DNA of 64,000 nucleotides from Roseateles sp. (GTDB lineage Bacteria; Pseudomonadota; Gammaproteobacteria; Burkholderiales; Burkholderiaceae_C). The translations under genes and the position numbers were made by a program. The stretch covers positions 108,200 through 172,199 of the forward strand of contig JACDQM010000167.1 of assembly GCA_015657635.1 (NCBI GenBank). Direction: 5' to 3'. Shown in pieces: positions 34,858 to 45,857 of the stretch. The notes under the pieces are model-generated. The model was not told the origin of the DNA and ran no database searches. It saw only the letters and a program-made list of their open reading frames with translations. Every line of letters begins with the position of its first letter. Position 1 is the first letter of the stretch.

Positions 34858-35889
34858 TCAGCCGCTGGCGCTGCGCCCCCGCCACTCCCCCGGCGTCACC
34901 CCCGTCCAGCGCTTGAACGCACGCCAGAACGTGCTGGGCTCGGCAAAGCCCAGGCTCTGGCCGATCTCGGCCAGCGGGCGCTCGGTGTCGGCCACGGCCT
35001 GCAGCGCGGCATCGCGCCTGGCTTCGTCCAGCAGGGTGCTGAAATCCAGCGGCGGTGCGGCCGCCGCCATGCGCCGTGCCAGCGTGCGCGGGCTCAGGCC
35101 CAGCGCTTGCGCGGCCTGCTCGCGCGCGGGCAGCTGGCCTTGCTGCTGCAGCTGGGCGGCGATCCAGCGGCGCAGTTCCTGCGCCAGTGCGTCCGGTGTC
35201 GAGAGTTCGGCCAGCCGTGCCGCCGCCTGGCGGTGGTGCAGGCTGGCCTGCTGCGCATCGGCCTGCGGCAGCGGCGCGTCGAGCAGGGCGTTGTCGAAGC
35301 GCACGCCGCTGAAGGCCTGGTCGAATTCCACCGGGCAGCGGAACACCGCCTGATAGCCGGCCAGCGGGCCCAGCGCCGGCTGGTTGAACTGCACCTGCAG
35401 CGGCCGCAGCCGCGGCTTGGCGGTGACGCGGCGCGCAAAGCTCACCACCGCGGCCAGCACGGCCTCGATCTGATGCGGGCTGAAGGCCAGCGTGCCCTGG
35501 CGCGGGTGGTAAACCACCCAGCTGGATTCGGTGCCGGCAATGGTCTGCAGCCGCGCGCCGTCGCTGATCAGGCGCTGGTATTTCTGCACCAGGGCGACGG
35601 CCTCGCGCAGCGTGGCCGAGGCGCGCAGCGCATCGCCCAGCACGGCAAAGCTGCCTGGCCCCACCTGGGCGCCGGCCTTGAGGCCGAAGCCGGGGTCTTG
35701 CGTGCAGTGCACGGCGGCGCGCCATAAGCGGGTCACCTGGTCGATATGCCAGCGCTGCTGGGCCGTGGGCGGCCCGGCCGGCGCAATGCCCGCCGCCGCC
35801 AGCACGGCCGCGCGCGGCGCGCCCAGGCGCTCAGCGGCGGTCAGCACGGTGTTGACCCAGTCCAGCGAGACGGTGGCCTGCAAAGTCAA
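34858..35889 (-). CDS. AraC family transcriptional regulator
   Basis: The 343-residue protein has an N-terminal effector domain of the arabinose-binding type common in AraC regulators of catabolic genes (VTRLWRAAVHCTQDPGFGLK, GSFAVLGDALRASATLREAV). The C-terminal double HTH contains QAAQALGLSPRTLARRMAAA and LAEIGQSLGFAEPSTFWRAF. It starts with TTG preceded by GGAGGA and is divergent across 128 bases from the FAD dehydrogenase operon, which it probably activates when the substrate is present. Confidence 0.9.
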   Translation of the reverse strand: MTLQATVSLDWVNTVLTAAERLGAPRAAVLAAAGIAPAGPPTAQQRWHIDQVTRLWRAAVHCTQDPGFGLKAGAQVGPGSFAVLGDALRASATLREAVALVQKYQRLISDGARLQTIAGTESSWVVYHPRQGTLAFSPHQIEAVLAAVVSFARRVTAKPRLRPLQVQFNQPALGPLAGYQAVFRCPVEFDQAFSGVRFDNALLDAPLPQADAQQASLHHRQAAARLAELSTPDALAQELRRWIAAQLQQQGQLPAREQAAQALGLSPRTLARRMAAAAPPLDFSTLLDEARRDAALQAVADTERPLAEIGQSLGFAEPSTFWRAFKRWTGVTPGEWRGRSASG

Positions 35890-36017
35890 TCTCTGTGTCC
35901 TCCAAGGTCAATAGAGCCGCGATCATAGGCGGCTAATCTCCGGCCCATCTGACAAGACCCGGAGCGGGCGCGCTGCAGCGGCGACGCCGGCTCAGCTCCG
36001 GCGCAGGAGACACAGCA

Positions 36018-37652
36018 ATGGTTCAGCAAGCGCGACAGCAGCAGCAGTCCGATCTGGTCGTGGCCGGCGGCGGCCTGGCCGGCATCGTCACCGCGCTGGA
36101 GGCGCTGCGCGCCGGCAAGCGCGTGACCCTGGTGGACCGCGACACGCCGGAGCGCTTCGGCGGCCTGGCGCTTTGGGCCTTCGGCGGCATGGCCCTGGTG
36201 GACACGCCGCTGCAGGCGCGCATGAAGATCCCCGACAGTGCCGAACGTGCGTACCGCGACTGGCTGCGCTTCGGCGAGCTGGAGGCCGAGGACCCGCAAA
36301 GCCCGCGCCTGCAGTGGGCGCGTTACTACGTCGAGCACTCGCGCGCCGAGGTCTACGACTGGCTGCTGAGTGAGGGCCTGAAGTTCATGCCCGCGGTGAA
36401 CTGGGTGGAGCGCGGCATGCAGGGCGACGGCAACAGCGTGCCGCGCTATCACGTTGTCTGGGGCACCGCGCGCGAGCTGACGCGCCGGATGATTGCGGCG
36501 CTGCGCGCTGCCGATGGCGGCAGCGGACGGCTGACGATCTTGCATGAGCACCGCATCACCGCGCTGGATCACGAGGGCGGTGCGATTGCCGGAGCTATCG
36601 CCGTGCATGAGCGCACGGGCGCCGAAGTGCGCCTGAGCGCGCCGGTGGTGGTGCTGGCCATGGGCGGCATCAACGGCAGCCACGAGCAGACCCGCGCTCA
36701 CTGGCCCCGCCACCGCTCCATGCCGGCGACGATGCTAAACGGCGCGCATCCGTTTGCCGACGGCCAGCTGCACCACTGGGTGGACCGCTACCTGGGCGCA
36801 CCGATCACCAACGCGGGCGAGATGTGGAACTACGCGGCCGGATTCCCGCACCCGTATCCGCATTTCCCTGGCCACGGGCTCTCGACCATCCCCTGCAAGT
36901 CGGCGCTGTGGCTGGACCATGCGGGCCGGCGCATCGGCCCCGAGCCGCTGGTCACCGGCTTCGACACGCACTGGCTCTGCCAGCGCGTCGCCGCCCAGGA
37001 GAAGCCCTGGACCTGGCATCTGCTGAACTGGCGCATCGCGGCCAAGGAGTTTGCGATCTCCGGTGCCGAACACAACCAGCGCATCCGCGACAAGCAGTTC
37101 CCGCTCTTCCTCAAGGAAACGCTGCTGGGCAACCACCGCCTGGTGAAGCAGATGGCTTCGGAAAGCCCGCACTTCCTGGTGGACGACACGTTGGCCGGCC
37201 TGGCCGCCAAGATGAATGCGCAGACCGCCTCGCACGATGTGGAGCCGGCCGTGCTGCAGGCCACGGCGGATGCCTTCGACGCCAATTTCGCCAACGGCGC
37301 CAAGCTGCACAACGACGACCAGATCCGCCGCATCCTGCATGCGCGCCAATGGGGGCCGGACAAGCTGCGCACCTGCAAGCCCGCGCCGCTGCAGATGGCG
37401 GGCGCCGGTCCCTTCATCGCGATCCACATGCAGCTGATCACGCGCAAGAGCCTGGGCGGCCTGCAGGCCGATCTGCAAAGCCGCGTGCTCGACGGCGCCG
37501 GCCAGCCCATCGCTGGCCTCTATTGCGTGGGCGAGGCAGCCGGCTTCGGCGGCGGCGGCGCCAGTGGCAAGCGTTCGCTGGAAGGCACCTTCCTGCCCGG
37601 CTGCATCCTTACCGCGCGCGCGGCGGCCCGGTCCATCGTCGCGGGGTTCTGA
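36018..37652 (+). CDS. FAD-binding dehydrogenase (fumarate reductase/KsdD-like)
   Basis: The 544-residue flavoprotein has the N-terminal dinucleotide motif VVAGGGLAGIVTALEALRAG and the FAD-linked pattern FGGLALWAFGGMALVDTP. Its C terminus, IAGLYCVGEAAGFGGGGASG, is characteristic of the putative FAD-binding dehydrogenase family related to fumarate reductase flavoproteins and 3-ketosteroid dehydrogenases. No signal peptide is seen. It is the first gene of an operon with a BASS-type transporter and a TPP enzyme, so it likely dehydrogenates the imported organic acid. The exact substrate cannot be read from the sequence. AGGAG precedes the ATG. Confidence 0.85.
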   Translation: MVQQARQQQQSDLVVAGGGLAGIVTALEALRAGKRVTLVDRDTPERFGGLALWAFGGMALVDTPLQARMKIPDSAERAYRDWLRFGELEAEDPQSPRLQWARYYVEHSRAEVYDWLLSEGLKFMPAVNWVERGMQGDGNSVPRYHVVWGTARELTRRMIAALRAADGGSGRLTILHEHRITALDHEGGAIAGAIAVHERTGAEVRLSAPVVVLAMGGINGSHEQTRAHWPRHRSMPATMLNGAHPFADGQLHHWVDRYLGAPITNAGEMWNYAAGFPHPYPHFPGHGLSTIPCKSALWLDHAGRRIGPEPLVTGFDTHWLCQRVAAQEKPWTWHLLNWRIAAKEFAISGAEHNQRIRDKQFPLFLKETLLGNHRLVKQMASESPHFLVDDTLAGLAAKMNAQTASHDVEPAVLQATADAFDANFANGAKLHNDDQIRRILHARQWGPDKLRTCKPAPLQMAGAGPFIAIHMQLITRKSLGGLQADLQSRVLDGAGQPIAGLYCVGEAAGFGGGGASGKRSLEGTFLPGCILTARAAARSIVAGF

Positions 37653-37689
37653 AGCCCGCATCACCTAAAGACAATAAGGGGAGACTGCC

Positions 37690-38568
37690 GTGCAAGGTGA
37701 CATCGTTTCCGGCCTGCTGCTGCCGCTGATCCTGGCCTTCATCATGTTCTCGCTGGGCCTGGGGCTGACGCCGGCGGATTTCCGGCGCATCTTCGCGCAG
37801 CCGCGCGCGCTGCTGGTGGGCGTGTTCTGCCACTTCGTGCTGCTGCCGCTGGCCTGCTATCTGCTGCTGACGCTGTTCGGCATGGGCGGCGTGTTCGCGG
37901 TGGGCTTCATGATCCTGGCGGCTTGCCCCACTGGCAGCACCTCCAACCTGCTGACTTATCTGGCGCGCGGCGACGTGGCGCTGGCGCTGAGCTTCACCGC
38001 GGTGGCCAGCGTGCTGACCATCTTCACGCTGCCCATCGTCGTCACCTGGGCGCTGGGCCATTACCTGGGTGCGGCCCGCGCGGTAGATGTGCCGGTGGGC
38101 CTGATGATGGGCCAGGTGGCGCTGGTGCTGGGCGTGCCGGTGAGCCTGGGCATGCTGGCGCGGCAGCGCTTCAGCGCCTGGGCGCAGCGCTTCGAGCCGC
38201 GCGCCACGCGCGTGGCCACGCTGCTGTTCATCCTGATCGTGGTGCTGGCGGTGCTGAAGAACTGGGCGCTGCTGCGCGATAACTTCGCCACGCTTGCGCC
38301 GTTCGCGGTGCTGCTGAACATCAGCATGCTGTGCGTGGGCTTTGCGGTGGCCTGGGCCGCGCGCCTGTCGCGCAGCCAGTCGGTGACGCTGGGCATCGAG
38401 ACCGCGGTGCAGAACGCCGCGCTCTCGCTGGTGATCGCCAGCAGCGTGCTGAAGGACGATGCGATGGCCATTCCTGGCGCGCTCTACGGCGTGCTGATGT
38501 ATGCCGGCGGGCTGCTGTTTGCCTTCACCATGCGGCGCTTTCTGCCCGCCCAGCCTGCCCGGACCTGA
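37690..38568 (+). CDS. Bile acid:sodium symporter (BASS) family transporter
   Basis: The 292-residue membrane protein has nine or ten hydrophobic segments and the family motifs MFSLGLGLTPADFRRIF, ILAACPTGSTSNLLTYLARG, and ETAVQNAALSLVIASSVL, where conserved Asn/Thr/Gln residues bind Na+. BASS transporters import organic anions such as pyruvate, pantoate, other 2-oxo acids or bile acids. It starts with GTG after GGGGAG, 37 bases after the dehydrogenase, and is followed 23 bases later by a TPP enzyme. A keto-acid or steroid-like substrate is plausible. Confidence 0.88.
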   Translation: MQGDIVSGLLLPLILAFIMFSLGLGLTPADFRRIFAQPRALLVGVFCHFVLLPLACYLLLTLFGMGGVFAVGFMILAACPTGSTSNLLTYLARGDVALALSFTAVASVLTIFTLPIVVTWALGHYLGAARAVDVPVGLMMGQVALVLGVPVSLGMLARQRFSAWAQRFEPRATRVATLLFILIVVLAVLKNWALLRDNFATLAPFAVLLNISMLCVGFAVAWAARLSRSQSVTLGIETAVQNAALSLVIASSVLKDDAMAIPGALYGVLMYAGGLLFAFTMRRFLPAQPART

Positions 38569-38591
38569 CAACGAGACAAGAGGAGCACACG

Positions 38592-40256
38592 ATGGCAAAC
38601 AAGAACGGCGCACAAGCCCTGATGAAGACCCTGGTCGATGTCGGGGTCGAGGTCTGCTTCAGCAACCCCGGCACCAGCGAGATGCACTTCGTCGCCGCGC
38701 TGGACAGCGAGCCGCGCATGCGCGCGGTGCTGGCCCTGTTCGAGGGTGTGGCCACGGGTGCGGCCGACGGCTATGCGCGCATGGCCGACAAACCCGCCGC
38801 CACGCTGCTGCACCTGGGCTGCGGCCTTGGCAATGGGCTGGCCAATCTGCACAATGCGCGCAAGGGCAAGGTGCCGGTGGTCAACATCGTCGGCGACCAC
38901 GCGACCTATCACACCCAGTACGACGCGCAACTGCAGTCCGACATCGAGACCGTGGCGCGCAATGTATCGCCCGGCTTCGTGCGCACCTCGCAGAAGACCA
39001 GCGAGCTCTGCCGTGACGCGGCCGAGGCAGTGGCCGCCGCGCGCGGCTTGCCGGGCCAGGTGGCCACGCTGATCCTGCCTGCCGATGTGTCCTGGGGCGA
39101 GGGCGCGGTGCCGGTACCGCCGCCTGCCATGCCTAAGCCTGCAGCGGCCGATGACGCGACCGTCGCCGCCATTGCCGATGCGGTGCGCTCGGGCCAGACC
39201 TGTGCGCTGCTGCTGGGCGGCCGCGCGCTGCGTGAGCCGGCGCTGCTGGCCGCCGCGCGCCTTGCCGCGCACAGCGGCGTGCGCGTGCTGGCGGAGGTGT
39301 TTCCGACGCGGCTGACGCGCGGCGCAGGCGTGCCGCCGGTGGAGCGCATCGCCTATCTGGCCGAGCTGGCCGGCGTGCAGCTAGCCGATGTGAAGCACCT
39401 GATCCTGGTGGACGCCAAATCGCCGGTGTCTTTCTTCGCCTACCCGGGCAAGGCCAGCGACCTGGTGCCGGCGGGCTGCACGGTGCACATGCTGAGCGCA
39501 CCCGAGCAGGATGCCACCGCCAGCCTTGGCAAGCTGGTGCAGGCGCTGGGTGCTGAGCAGGCGCAACCGGCGCTGCAGCCGGCGCAGCGGCCCGGCCGGC
39601 CCAAGGGCAAGCTGAACGCGCCCAAGGTCTGCAAGGCCCTGGGTCATCTGCTGCCTGAGAACGCCATCGTTGTCGACGAGGCCATCACCTCGGGCCTGAT
39701 GCTTGGCGCGATGACGGCCGGCGCGCCGCGCCACGATCTGATCACGCTGACCGGCGGCGCCATCGGCCAGGGCCTGCCCAGCGCGGTGGGCGCCGCGGTG
39801 GCCTGCCCGGAGCGACCCGTGCTGGCGTTGATCGGCGACGGCTCCTCGATGTACACCATCCAGGCGCTGTGGACCATGGCGCGCGAGAAGCTCAACGTCA
39901 CCTCGGTGATCTTCAACAACGCGTCCTACTCGGTGCTCAATGTCGAGCTGGAACGGGTGGGTGCCGAGGAATCCGGCCCCAAAGCCAAGGCGCAGTTCGA
40001 CCTGACCGGCCCGGTGCTGAACTTCGCGCAGCTGGCGCAGGGCATGGGCGTGCACGCCGTGCGCGTGAGCACGGCCGAGGAGTTCTGCAAGGCGCTGGAG
40101 TACGCGCTGGCCCACCCAGGGCCGCACCTGATCGAAGCCATGGTGCCCGAGTCGCTCAGCGGTGCGAAGCGCAAGGTGCTGCCCTGGCTGCTGCGCACCC
40201 TGCCCAATCTGCCGCAGGGCGTGGCGCGTGTGTTGAAGAAGAAGATCGCGCCTTGA
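38592..40256 (+). CDS. Acetolactate synthase-like TPP-dependent enzyme
   Basis: The 554-residue enzyme has the three-domain TPP fold. Glu51, in LFEGVATGAADGYARM, is the cofactor-activating glutamate. The diphosphate/Mg2+ motif GDGSSMY begins at residue 415 and is followed by FNNASYS. It is annotated in relatives as an acetolactate synthase large subunit, but no small subunit is near and the sequence resembles the benzoylformate-decarboxylase/MdlC-like branch as well. In this operon it may cleave or join a 2-oxo acid derived from the transported substrate. The final residues (VARVLKKKIAP) form a basic tail. AGGAG precedes the ATG. Confidence 0.82.
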   Translation: MANKNGAQALMKTLVDVGVEVCFSNPGTSEMHFVAALDSEPRMRAVLALFEGVATGAADGYARMADKPAATLLHLGCGLGNGLANLHNARKGKVPVVNIVGDHATYHTQYDAQLQSDIETVARNVSPGFVRTSQKTSELCRDAAEAVAAARGLPGQVATLILPADVSWGEGAVPVPPPAMPKPAAADDATVAAIADAVRSGQTCALLLGGRALREPALLAAARLAAHSGVRVLAEVFPTRLTRGAGVPPVERIAYLAELAGVQLADVKHLILVDAKSPVSFFAYPGKASDLVPAGCTVHMLSAPEQDATASLGKLVQALGAEQAQPALQPAQRPGRPKGKLNAPKVCKALGHLLPENAIVVDEAITSGLMLGAMTAGAPRHDLITLTGGAIGQGLPSAVGAAVACPERPVLALIGDGSSMYTIQALWTMAREKLNVTSVIFNNASYSVLNVELERVGAEESGPKAKAQFDLTGPVLNFAQLAQGMGVHAVRVSTAEEFCKALEYALAHPGPHLIEAMVPESLSGAKRKVLPWLLRTLPNLPQGVARVLKKKIAP

Positions 40257-40277
40257 GCGGCTGAGGCGCGCAGCCGC
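40257..40277. terminator. Hairpin between convergent operons
   Basis: GCGGCTG/CAGCCGC pair around a 7-base loop directly after the TPP-enzyme stop codon and five bases before the end of the minus-strand response regulator. No T run; a likely weak bidirectional terminator. Confidence 0.4.
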
Positions 40278-40282
40278 GCCGA

Positions 40283-41649
<1,367 letters not shown>

Positions 41650-41653
<4 letters not shown>

Positions 41654-43548
41654 GGGCTTTCTGCGCCTGTGGCGCTGTCGGGGGCGGTGGGCAGGCGCAG
41701 CTTGAAGCAGGCGCCGCCTTCGGGGTGATTGTCGGCTTCCAGCTCGCCGCCGGCCTCGCGCACGATGTCGCGCGAGATCGCCAGGCCCAGACCCAGGCCG
41801 ACGCCGGCATCCTTGGTGGTGAAGAAGGGCTCGAACAGGCGCGCGCGCACATCCTCGGCCAGGCCGGCGCCGCTGTCGCGCACTTCGATCAGCACGCGAT
41901 CCGGCGCTTCATTGCAGGCCGACACCCACAGCTGGCGCTGCGCCACGCCGGCCTCGCGCATGGCGTCCAGCGCGTTGCCGATCAGGTTGATCAGCACCTG
42001 CTCCAGGCGGTTGGGGTCGCACCACGCATGCACCGCGCCCGGCGTGCAGTCCTTGTGCAGCTGCACGCCTTCATTGCGCAGGCGCTGGTCGTACAGGAAC
42101 AGCGCATTGTTGATGGCGACGGCCACATCGCAGTCCACCGGCTGCGCCTTGCTCTTGCGCGCAAAGCCCTTCAGCGGCTCGATGATCCCGCCCATCTGGT
42201 CGGCCAGCCGGGTCAGGATCTGCAGATTGCTCTGCACGGTGTCGAGCTTGCCGCGCTTCATGAACTCCAGCGCATTGCCTGACAGCGTGCGGATCGCCCC
42301 CAGCGGCTGGGTCAGCTCATGCGTGATGCCGGTGGCGAGCTGGCCCAGGGCGGCCATCTTGCCGGCGTGCACCAGCTCGTCCTGCGCCTGGCGCAGCGTG
42401 GTCTCGGCCTGCTGGCGCTCGGCCACCTCGCGCTTGAGGCGCAGGTTGGCTTCGGTCAGCGCGCTGGTGCGGCGCTGCACCGTGTGCTCCAGCTCGGTAT
42501 TGGCCTGCTGCAGCCAGCGCTGCGCCTGCAGCTTCTGGCGCACCAGGCGGCGGCGCTGCAGTGTGATCAAGGCCAGCAGCAGCAGGGTGCCGGCGGCCAG
42601 CGCGGCCAGCAGGCTGTGCATCACCGCCTCGCGCCGCACCGGCTGCAGCTCGGAGAACATCAGCAGCCGCCAGTCCATGCCGTTGAGCGTGCGGCCCTGC
42701 ACCAGCAGACCGCGGCCGGCCGGCAGCGGCATGGCGGCTTCGGCATCCAGGCCATGCGGCACCAGGCCTTCGACCACCTGGCTGTTCTCGTCGATGCGCA
42801 GGTCCACCTTGAGCGGGAAGCGCGGCAGGCGCTGCTCGCCATACAGGCGGCTGAGCTGCAGATCGACGCGCTGGTCCACGCTCAGCTCGGCCAGCGCGGT
42901 GTAGCGCCAGCCGGGCTCGGACGAGAGGATCACCACCTGATTGGAATCGGCCAGCAGCGCCGGCGAGCCCAGGCTGGGCCAGGCTTCGTTGATGGCTTCC
43001 AGGCTGATCTTGATGGCGGCCACGCCGGCCACGCGGGCGCCGTCATGGATGGGATGCGAGACGTAGTAGCCCGGCTGCTGGTTGCGCGTGTCGATCGCGA
43101 AATGGCGGCCAACGCGACCCGACAGCGCTTCAAGGAAGTAGGGCCGGAAGGCCTGGTCCTCGCCCGCCATCGTGGCATCGCTGGAGGCCAGCACGGTGCC
43201 GCGCTCGTTCAGCACGAACACCGACAGACTGCCCAGATGCGCGTTGAGGCGGCGCAGATAGAGATTGGCGCTGTCCACCCGCGCGGCGGACTGCGGCTGA
43301 CGCAGCAGGGCCAGCACATCCTGGTTCAGCTGCACCGTGGCGGGCGCATGCTCCAGGCGTTTGATGATGCCTTCGGCCGCAGCGCCGAACAGCTCCAGCT
43401 GGTGATTGGCTTCCTGGCGCAGCGACTCGGTGCCGCGCTGCATGCTGGCCGAAAAGCCCAGCCAGCCGGCCAGCAGCACCAGCACCAGCGCCAGCAAGGC
43501 CTGCGCCAGCGTGCGCAGCGCACCGCGCGGGCGCGCCGACCAGGACAT
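41650..43548 (-). CDS. Sensor histidine kinase (DctB/AauS-like)
   Basis: The 632-residue kinase has two membrane segments flanking a periplasmic Cache-type sensor of about 260 residues (YLRRLNAHLGSLSVFVLNER, PGYYVSHPIHDGARVAG). A coiled coil follows, then H-box GITHELTQPLGAIRT, N-box NLIGNALDAM and G-boxes RDSGAGLAED and GLGLGLAISRD. This is the DctB architecture. Operon position after gltL implies that it senses an acidic amino acid. ATG 43548 is used; a TTG at 43578 would add ten residues, and neither has a clear ribosome site, suggesting coupling to gltL. Confidence 0.9.
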
Positions 43549-43589
43549 GCTGCGAAGGCCGGTGGTGCTGGGCGTCAAGAAGGGATCGT

Positions 43590-44324
43590 TCAGTGCTGGA
43601 GGATCTTGGACAGGAAGTCCTTGGCGCGCGGCGAGCGGGCGTCAGGGTTGCCGAAGAACTCGTCCTTGCGGCAGTCCTCGACGATTTTGCCAGCGTCCAT
43701 GAAGATCACGCGGTCGCTGACCTTCTTGGCAAAGCCCATCTCGTGGGTGACGCACATCATCGTCATGCCCTCGTTGGCCAGGCCCACCATCACGTCCAGC
43801 ACCTCGCCGACCATCTCGGGGTCGAGCGCCGAGGTGGGTTCGTCGAACAGCATCACGATCGGGTCCATCGACAGCGCGCGCGCAATCGCCACGCGCTGCT
43901 GCTGGCCGCCGGAGAGCTGGCCGGGGAACTTGTCCTTGTGTGCCGACAGGCCGACGCGCTCCAGCATCTTCAGGCCGCGGGCCTTGGCCTCGTCGGGCTT
44001 GCGGCCCAGCACCTTGATCTGCGCGATGGTCAGGTTCTCGGTGACCGACAGATGCGGAAACAGCTCGAAGTGCTGGAACACCATGCCCACGCGCGAACGC
44101 AGCTTGGGCAGATTGGTCTTGGGGTCGGTGAGGCTGATGCCGTCGACCTTGATATCGCCCTTCTGGAAAGGCTCCAGCGCGTTGACGGTCTTGATCAGCG
44201 TGGACTTGCCCGAGCCCGAGGGGCCGCAGACGACCACCACTTCGCCCTTTTTGATTTCAGTCGTGCAGTCGGTCAGCACCTGGAACTGGCCGTACCACTT
44301 GGAGACGTTGTTGATTTCAATCAT
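43590..44324 (-). CDS. gltL: Glutamate/aspartate ABC transporter ATP-binding protein
   Basis: The 244-residue ATPase has Walker [10 protein letters not shown] (residues 33-41), the signature [10 protein letters not shown], Walker [15 protein letters not shown] and the H-loop VTHEM. It begins [17 protein letters not shown] as GltL/GlnQ proteins do. It energises the GltJK permease pair encoded immediately upstream in the operon. Length and motifs are complete. Confidence 0.95.
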   Translation of the reverse strand: MIEINNVSKWYGQFQVLTDCTTEIKKGEVVVVCGPSGSGKSTLIKTVNALEPFQKGDIKVDGISLTDPKTNLPKLRSRVGMVFQHFELFPHLSVTENLTIAQIKVLGRKPDEAKARGLKMLERVGLSAHKDKFPGQLSGGQQQRVAIARALSMDPIVMLFDEPTSALDPEMVGEVLDVMVGLANEGMTMMCVTHEMGFAKKVSDRVIFMDAGKIVEDCRKDEFFGNPDARSPRAKDFLSKILQH

Positions 44325-44334
44325 TTCTCAGGCC

Positions 44335-45012
44335 TCAGCGGATGATCGCAATGCGTTTCTGCAGGCGGCGCACCAACATTGAGAGGCCGAAGCAGATCAC
44401 GAAGTAGACGGCGGTGGCGACCAGATAGGTTTCCACCGGGCGGTTGAAGTTCTTGCCGGCCACTTCGAAGCCCTTGAGCAGGTCATAGGCGCCGATGGCA
44501 TAGACCAGCGAGGTGTCCTGGAACAGGATGATGGTCTGCGTCAGCAACACCGGCAGCATGTTGCGGAAGGCCTGCGGCAGCACCACCAGCTGCATGGTCT
44601 GGCCGTAGGTCATGCCCACCGCATAGCCGGCATGCACCTGGCCCTTGGGCACGCTCTGGATGCCGGCGCGCATGATCTCCGAGTAGTAGGCCGCCTCGAA
44701 CACCGTGAAGGTGATGATGGCCGACAGCTCGGCGCCCATGGGCTTGCCCGTCATCAGCGGGATCAGCAGGAAGAACCACAGGATCACCATCACCAGCGGG
44801 ATGGAGCGCAGCGTGTTGACGTAGAAGGCGGCCGGCACTTCCAGCCACTTCTTGCCTGAGAGGCGCATCAGCGCCAGCACGGTGCCCAGAAGGATGCCGC
44901 CGATCATCGCGATCAGCGTCAGCTGGATCGAGAAGATCAGGCCCTTGGCGACGAAGCCGGTGAGGACATCCCAGCTCAGGAAGGAAAAGTCGAGAGAGAG
45001 GCTTTGCATCAC
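44335..45012 (-). CDS. gltK: Glutamate/aspartate ABC transporter permease GltK
   Basis: The 225-residue permease of the His/Glu/Gln/Arg family has five hydrophobic segments. The EAA-like loop reads EIMRAGIQSVPKGQVHAGYA, and the C-terminal half contains QAFRNMLPVLLTQTIILFQD. It forms the membrane channel with GltJ. The start overlaps the gltJ stop codon, so the two subunits are translationally coupled. A second in-frame ATG three bases later is equally possible. Confidence 0.94.
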   Translation of the reverse strand: MMQSLSLDFSFLSWDVLTGFVAKGLIFSIQLTLIAMIGGILLGTVLALMRLSGKKWLEVPAAFYVNTLRSIPLVMVILWFFLLIPLMTGKPMGAELSAIITFTVFEAAYYSEIMRAGIQSVPKGQVHAGYAVGMTYGQTMQLVVLPQAFRNMLPVLLTQTIILFQDTSLVYAIGAYDLLKGFEVAGKNFNRPVETYLVATAVYFVICFGLSMLVRRLQKRIAIIR

Positions 45013-45773
45013 TTGGCTCCACCGATCAGGCCCGGCACGCGCACGCGCTGTTCAATGAACAGGGCGATGCGGTTCACGGTGAAGGCCGAGATGAAGTACA
45101 GGCCGGTGACGGCCATATAGATCTCGATGCCGCGCGAGGTTTCCTCCTGCGCCTGCATCGCGAACATGGTCAGCTCGGCCACCGAGACGGCAAAGGCCAC
45201 CGAGCTGTTCTTGATGATGTTCATGCTCTCGCTGGTGAGCGGCGGGATGACGATACGAAACGCCATCGGCAGTAGCACGAAGCGGTAGGTCTGCGGCAGC
45301 GTGAAGCCCATCGCCAGACCGGCGTAGCGCTGGCCCTTGGGCAGGCTGTTGATGCCGGCCTTGACCTGCTCGGAGATGCGCGCCGAGGTGAAGAAGCCCA
45401 GCGCCAGCACCACCAGCAGGAAGCTGGGCACGGTCTTGAGCACGGGCACCATGGCCGGGATCACGTGGTACCACAGCACGATCTGCACCAGCAACGGGAT
45501 GTTGCGGAACAGCTCGGTCCAGGCTTCGCCGAAGCCGGCCAGCCATTTGTTGGGCACGGTGCGCAGAATGCCGACCAGCGAACCCACCAGCAGGGCCACC
45601 ACCAGCGCCAGCAGCGCGACACTGAGCGTCCAGCCCCAGGCCGAGATCATCCAGTCCAGATAGGTGATGTCACCGCCGCTGCCGAAGCAGCGCGGCATCA
45701 CCTCGCCATCGATGGTGTTCTTGCAGAACACCTGCCAGTCAAAGTCCGCCACAGGCGCCTCCAGACGACTCAA
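45009..45773 (-). CDS. gltJ: Glutamate/aspartate ABC transporter permease GltJ
   Basis: The 254-residue permease is a paralogue of GltK with an N-terminal extension. It has the segment WGWTLSVALLALVVALLVG, the periplasmic-facing WTELFRNIPLLVQIVLW and the EAA loop EQVKAGINSLPKGQRYAGLA. It works with GltK and GltL. Two strong hairpins separate it from gltI upstream, a common device that leaves more binding protein than permease. Confidence 0.94.
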   Translation of the reverse strand: MSRLEAPVADFDWQVFCKNTIDGEVMPRCFGSGGDITYLDWMISAWGWTLSVALLALVVALLVGSLVGILRTVPNKWLAGFGEAWTELFRNIPLLVQIVLWYHVIPAMVPVLKTVPSFLLVVLALGFFTSARISEQVKAGINSLPKGQRYAGLAMGFTLPQTYRFVLLPMAFRIVIPPLTSESMNIIKNSSVAFAVSVAELTMFAMQAQEETSRGIEIYMAVTGLYFISAFTVNRIALFIEQRVRVPGLIGGAK

Positions 45774-45786
45774 TCCCCAACCTACC

Positions 45787-45832
45787 GCGCAAGCCCGCTA
45801 GGGGGCTTGCGCCGGGCCCACGCGGGCCCGGC
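45787..45832 (-). terminator. Tandem hairpins between gltI and gltJ
   Basis: Two perfect stems stand back to back. GCGCAAGCCC/GGGCTTGCGC spans 45787-45812 with a 6-base loop, and GCCGGGCCC/GGGCCCGGC spans 45811-45832 with a 4-base loop. No T run follows. Between a binding-protein gene and its permease genes such structures usually block 3' exonucleases or partly stop transcription, which would raise GltI over GltJK. Confidence 0.7.
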
Positions 45833-45857
45833 TTTGCTTGGCCTCAAATGGCCGATA

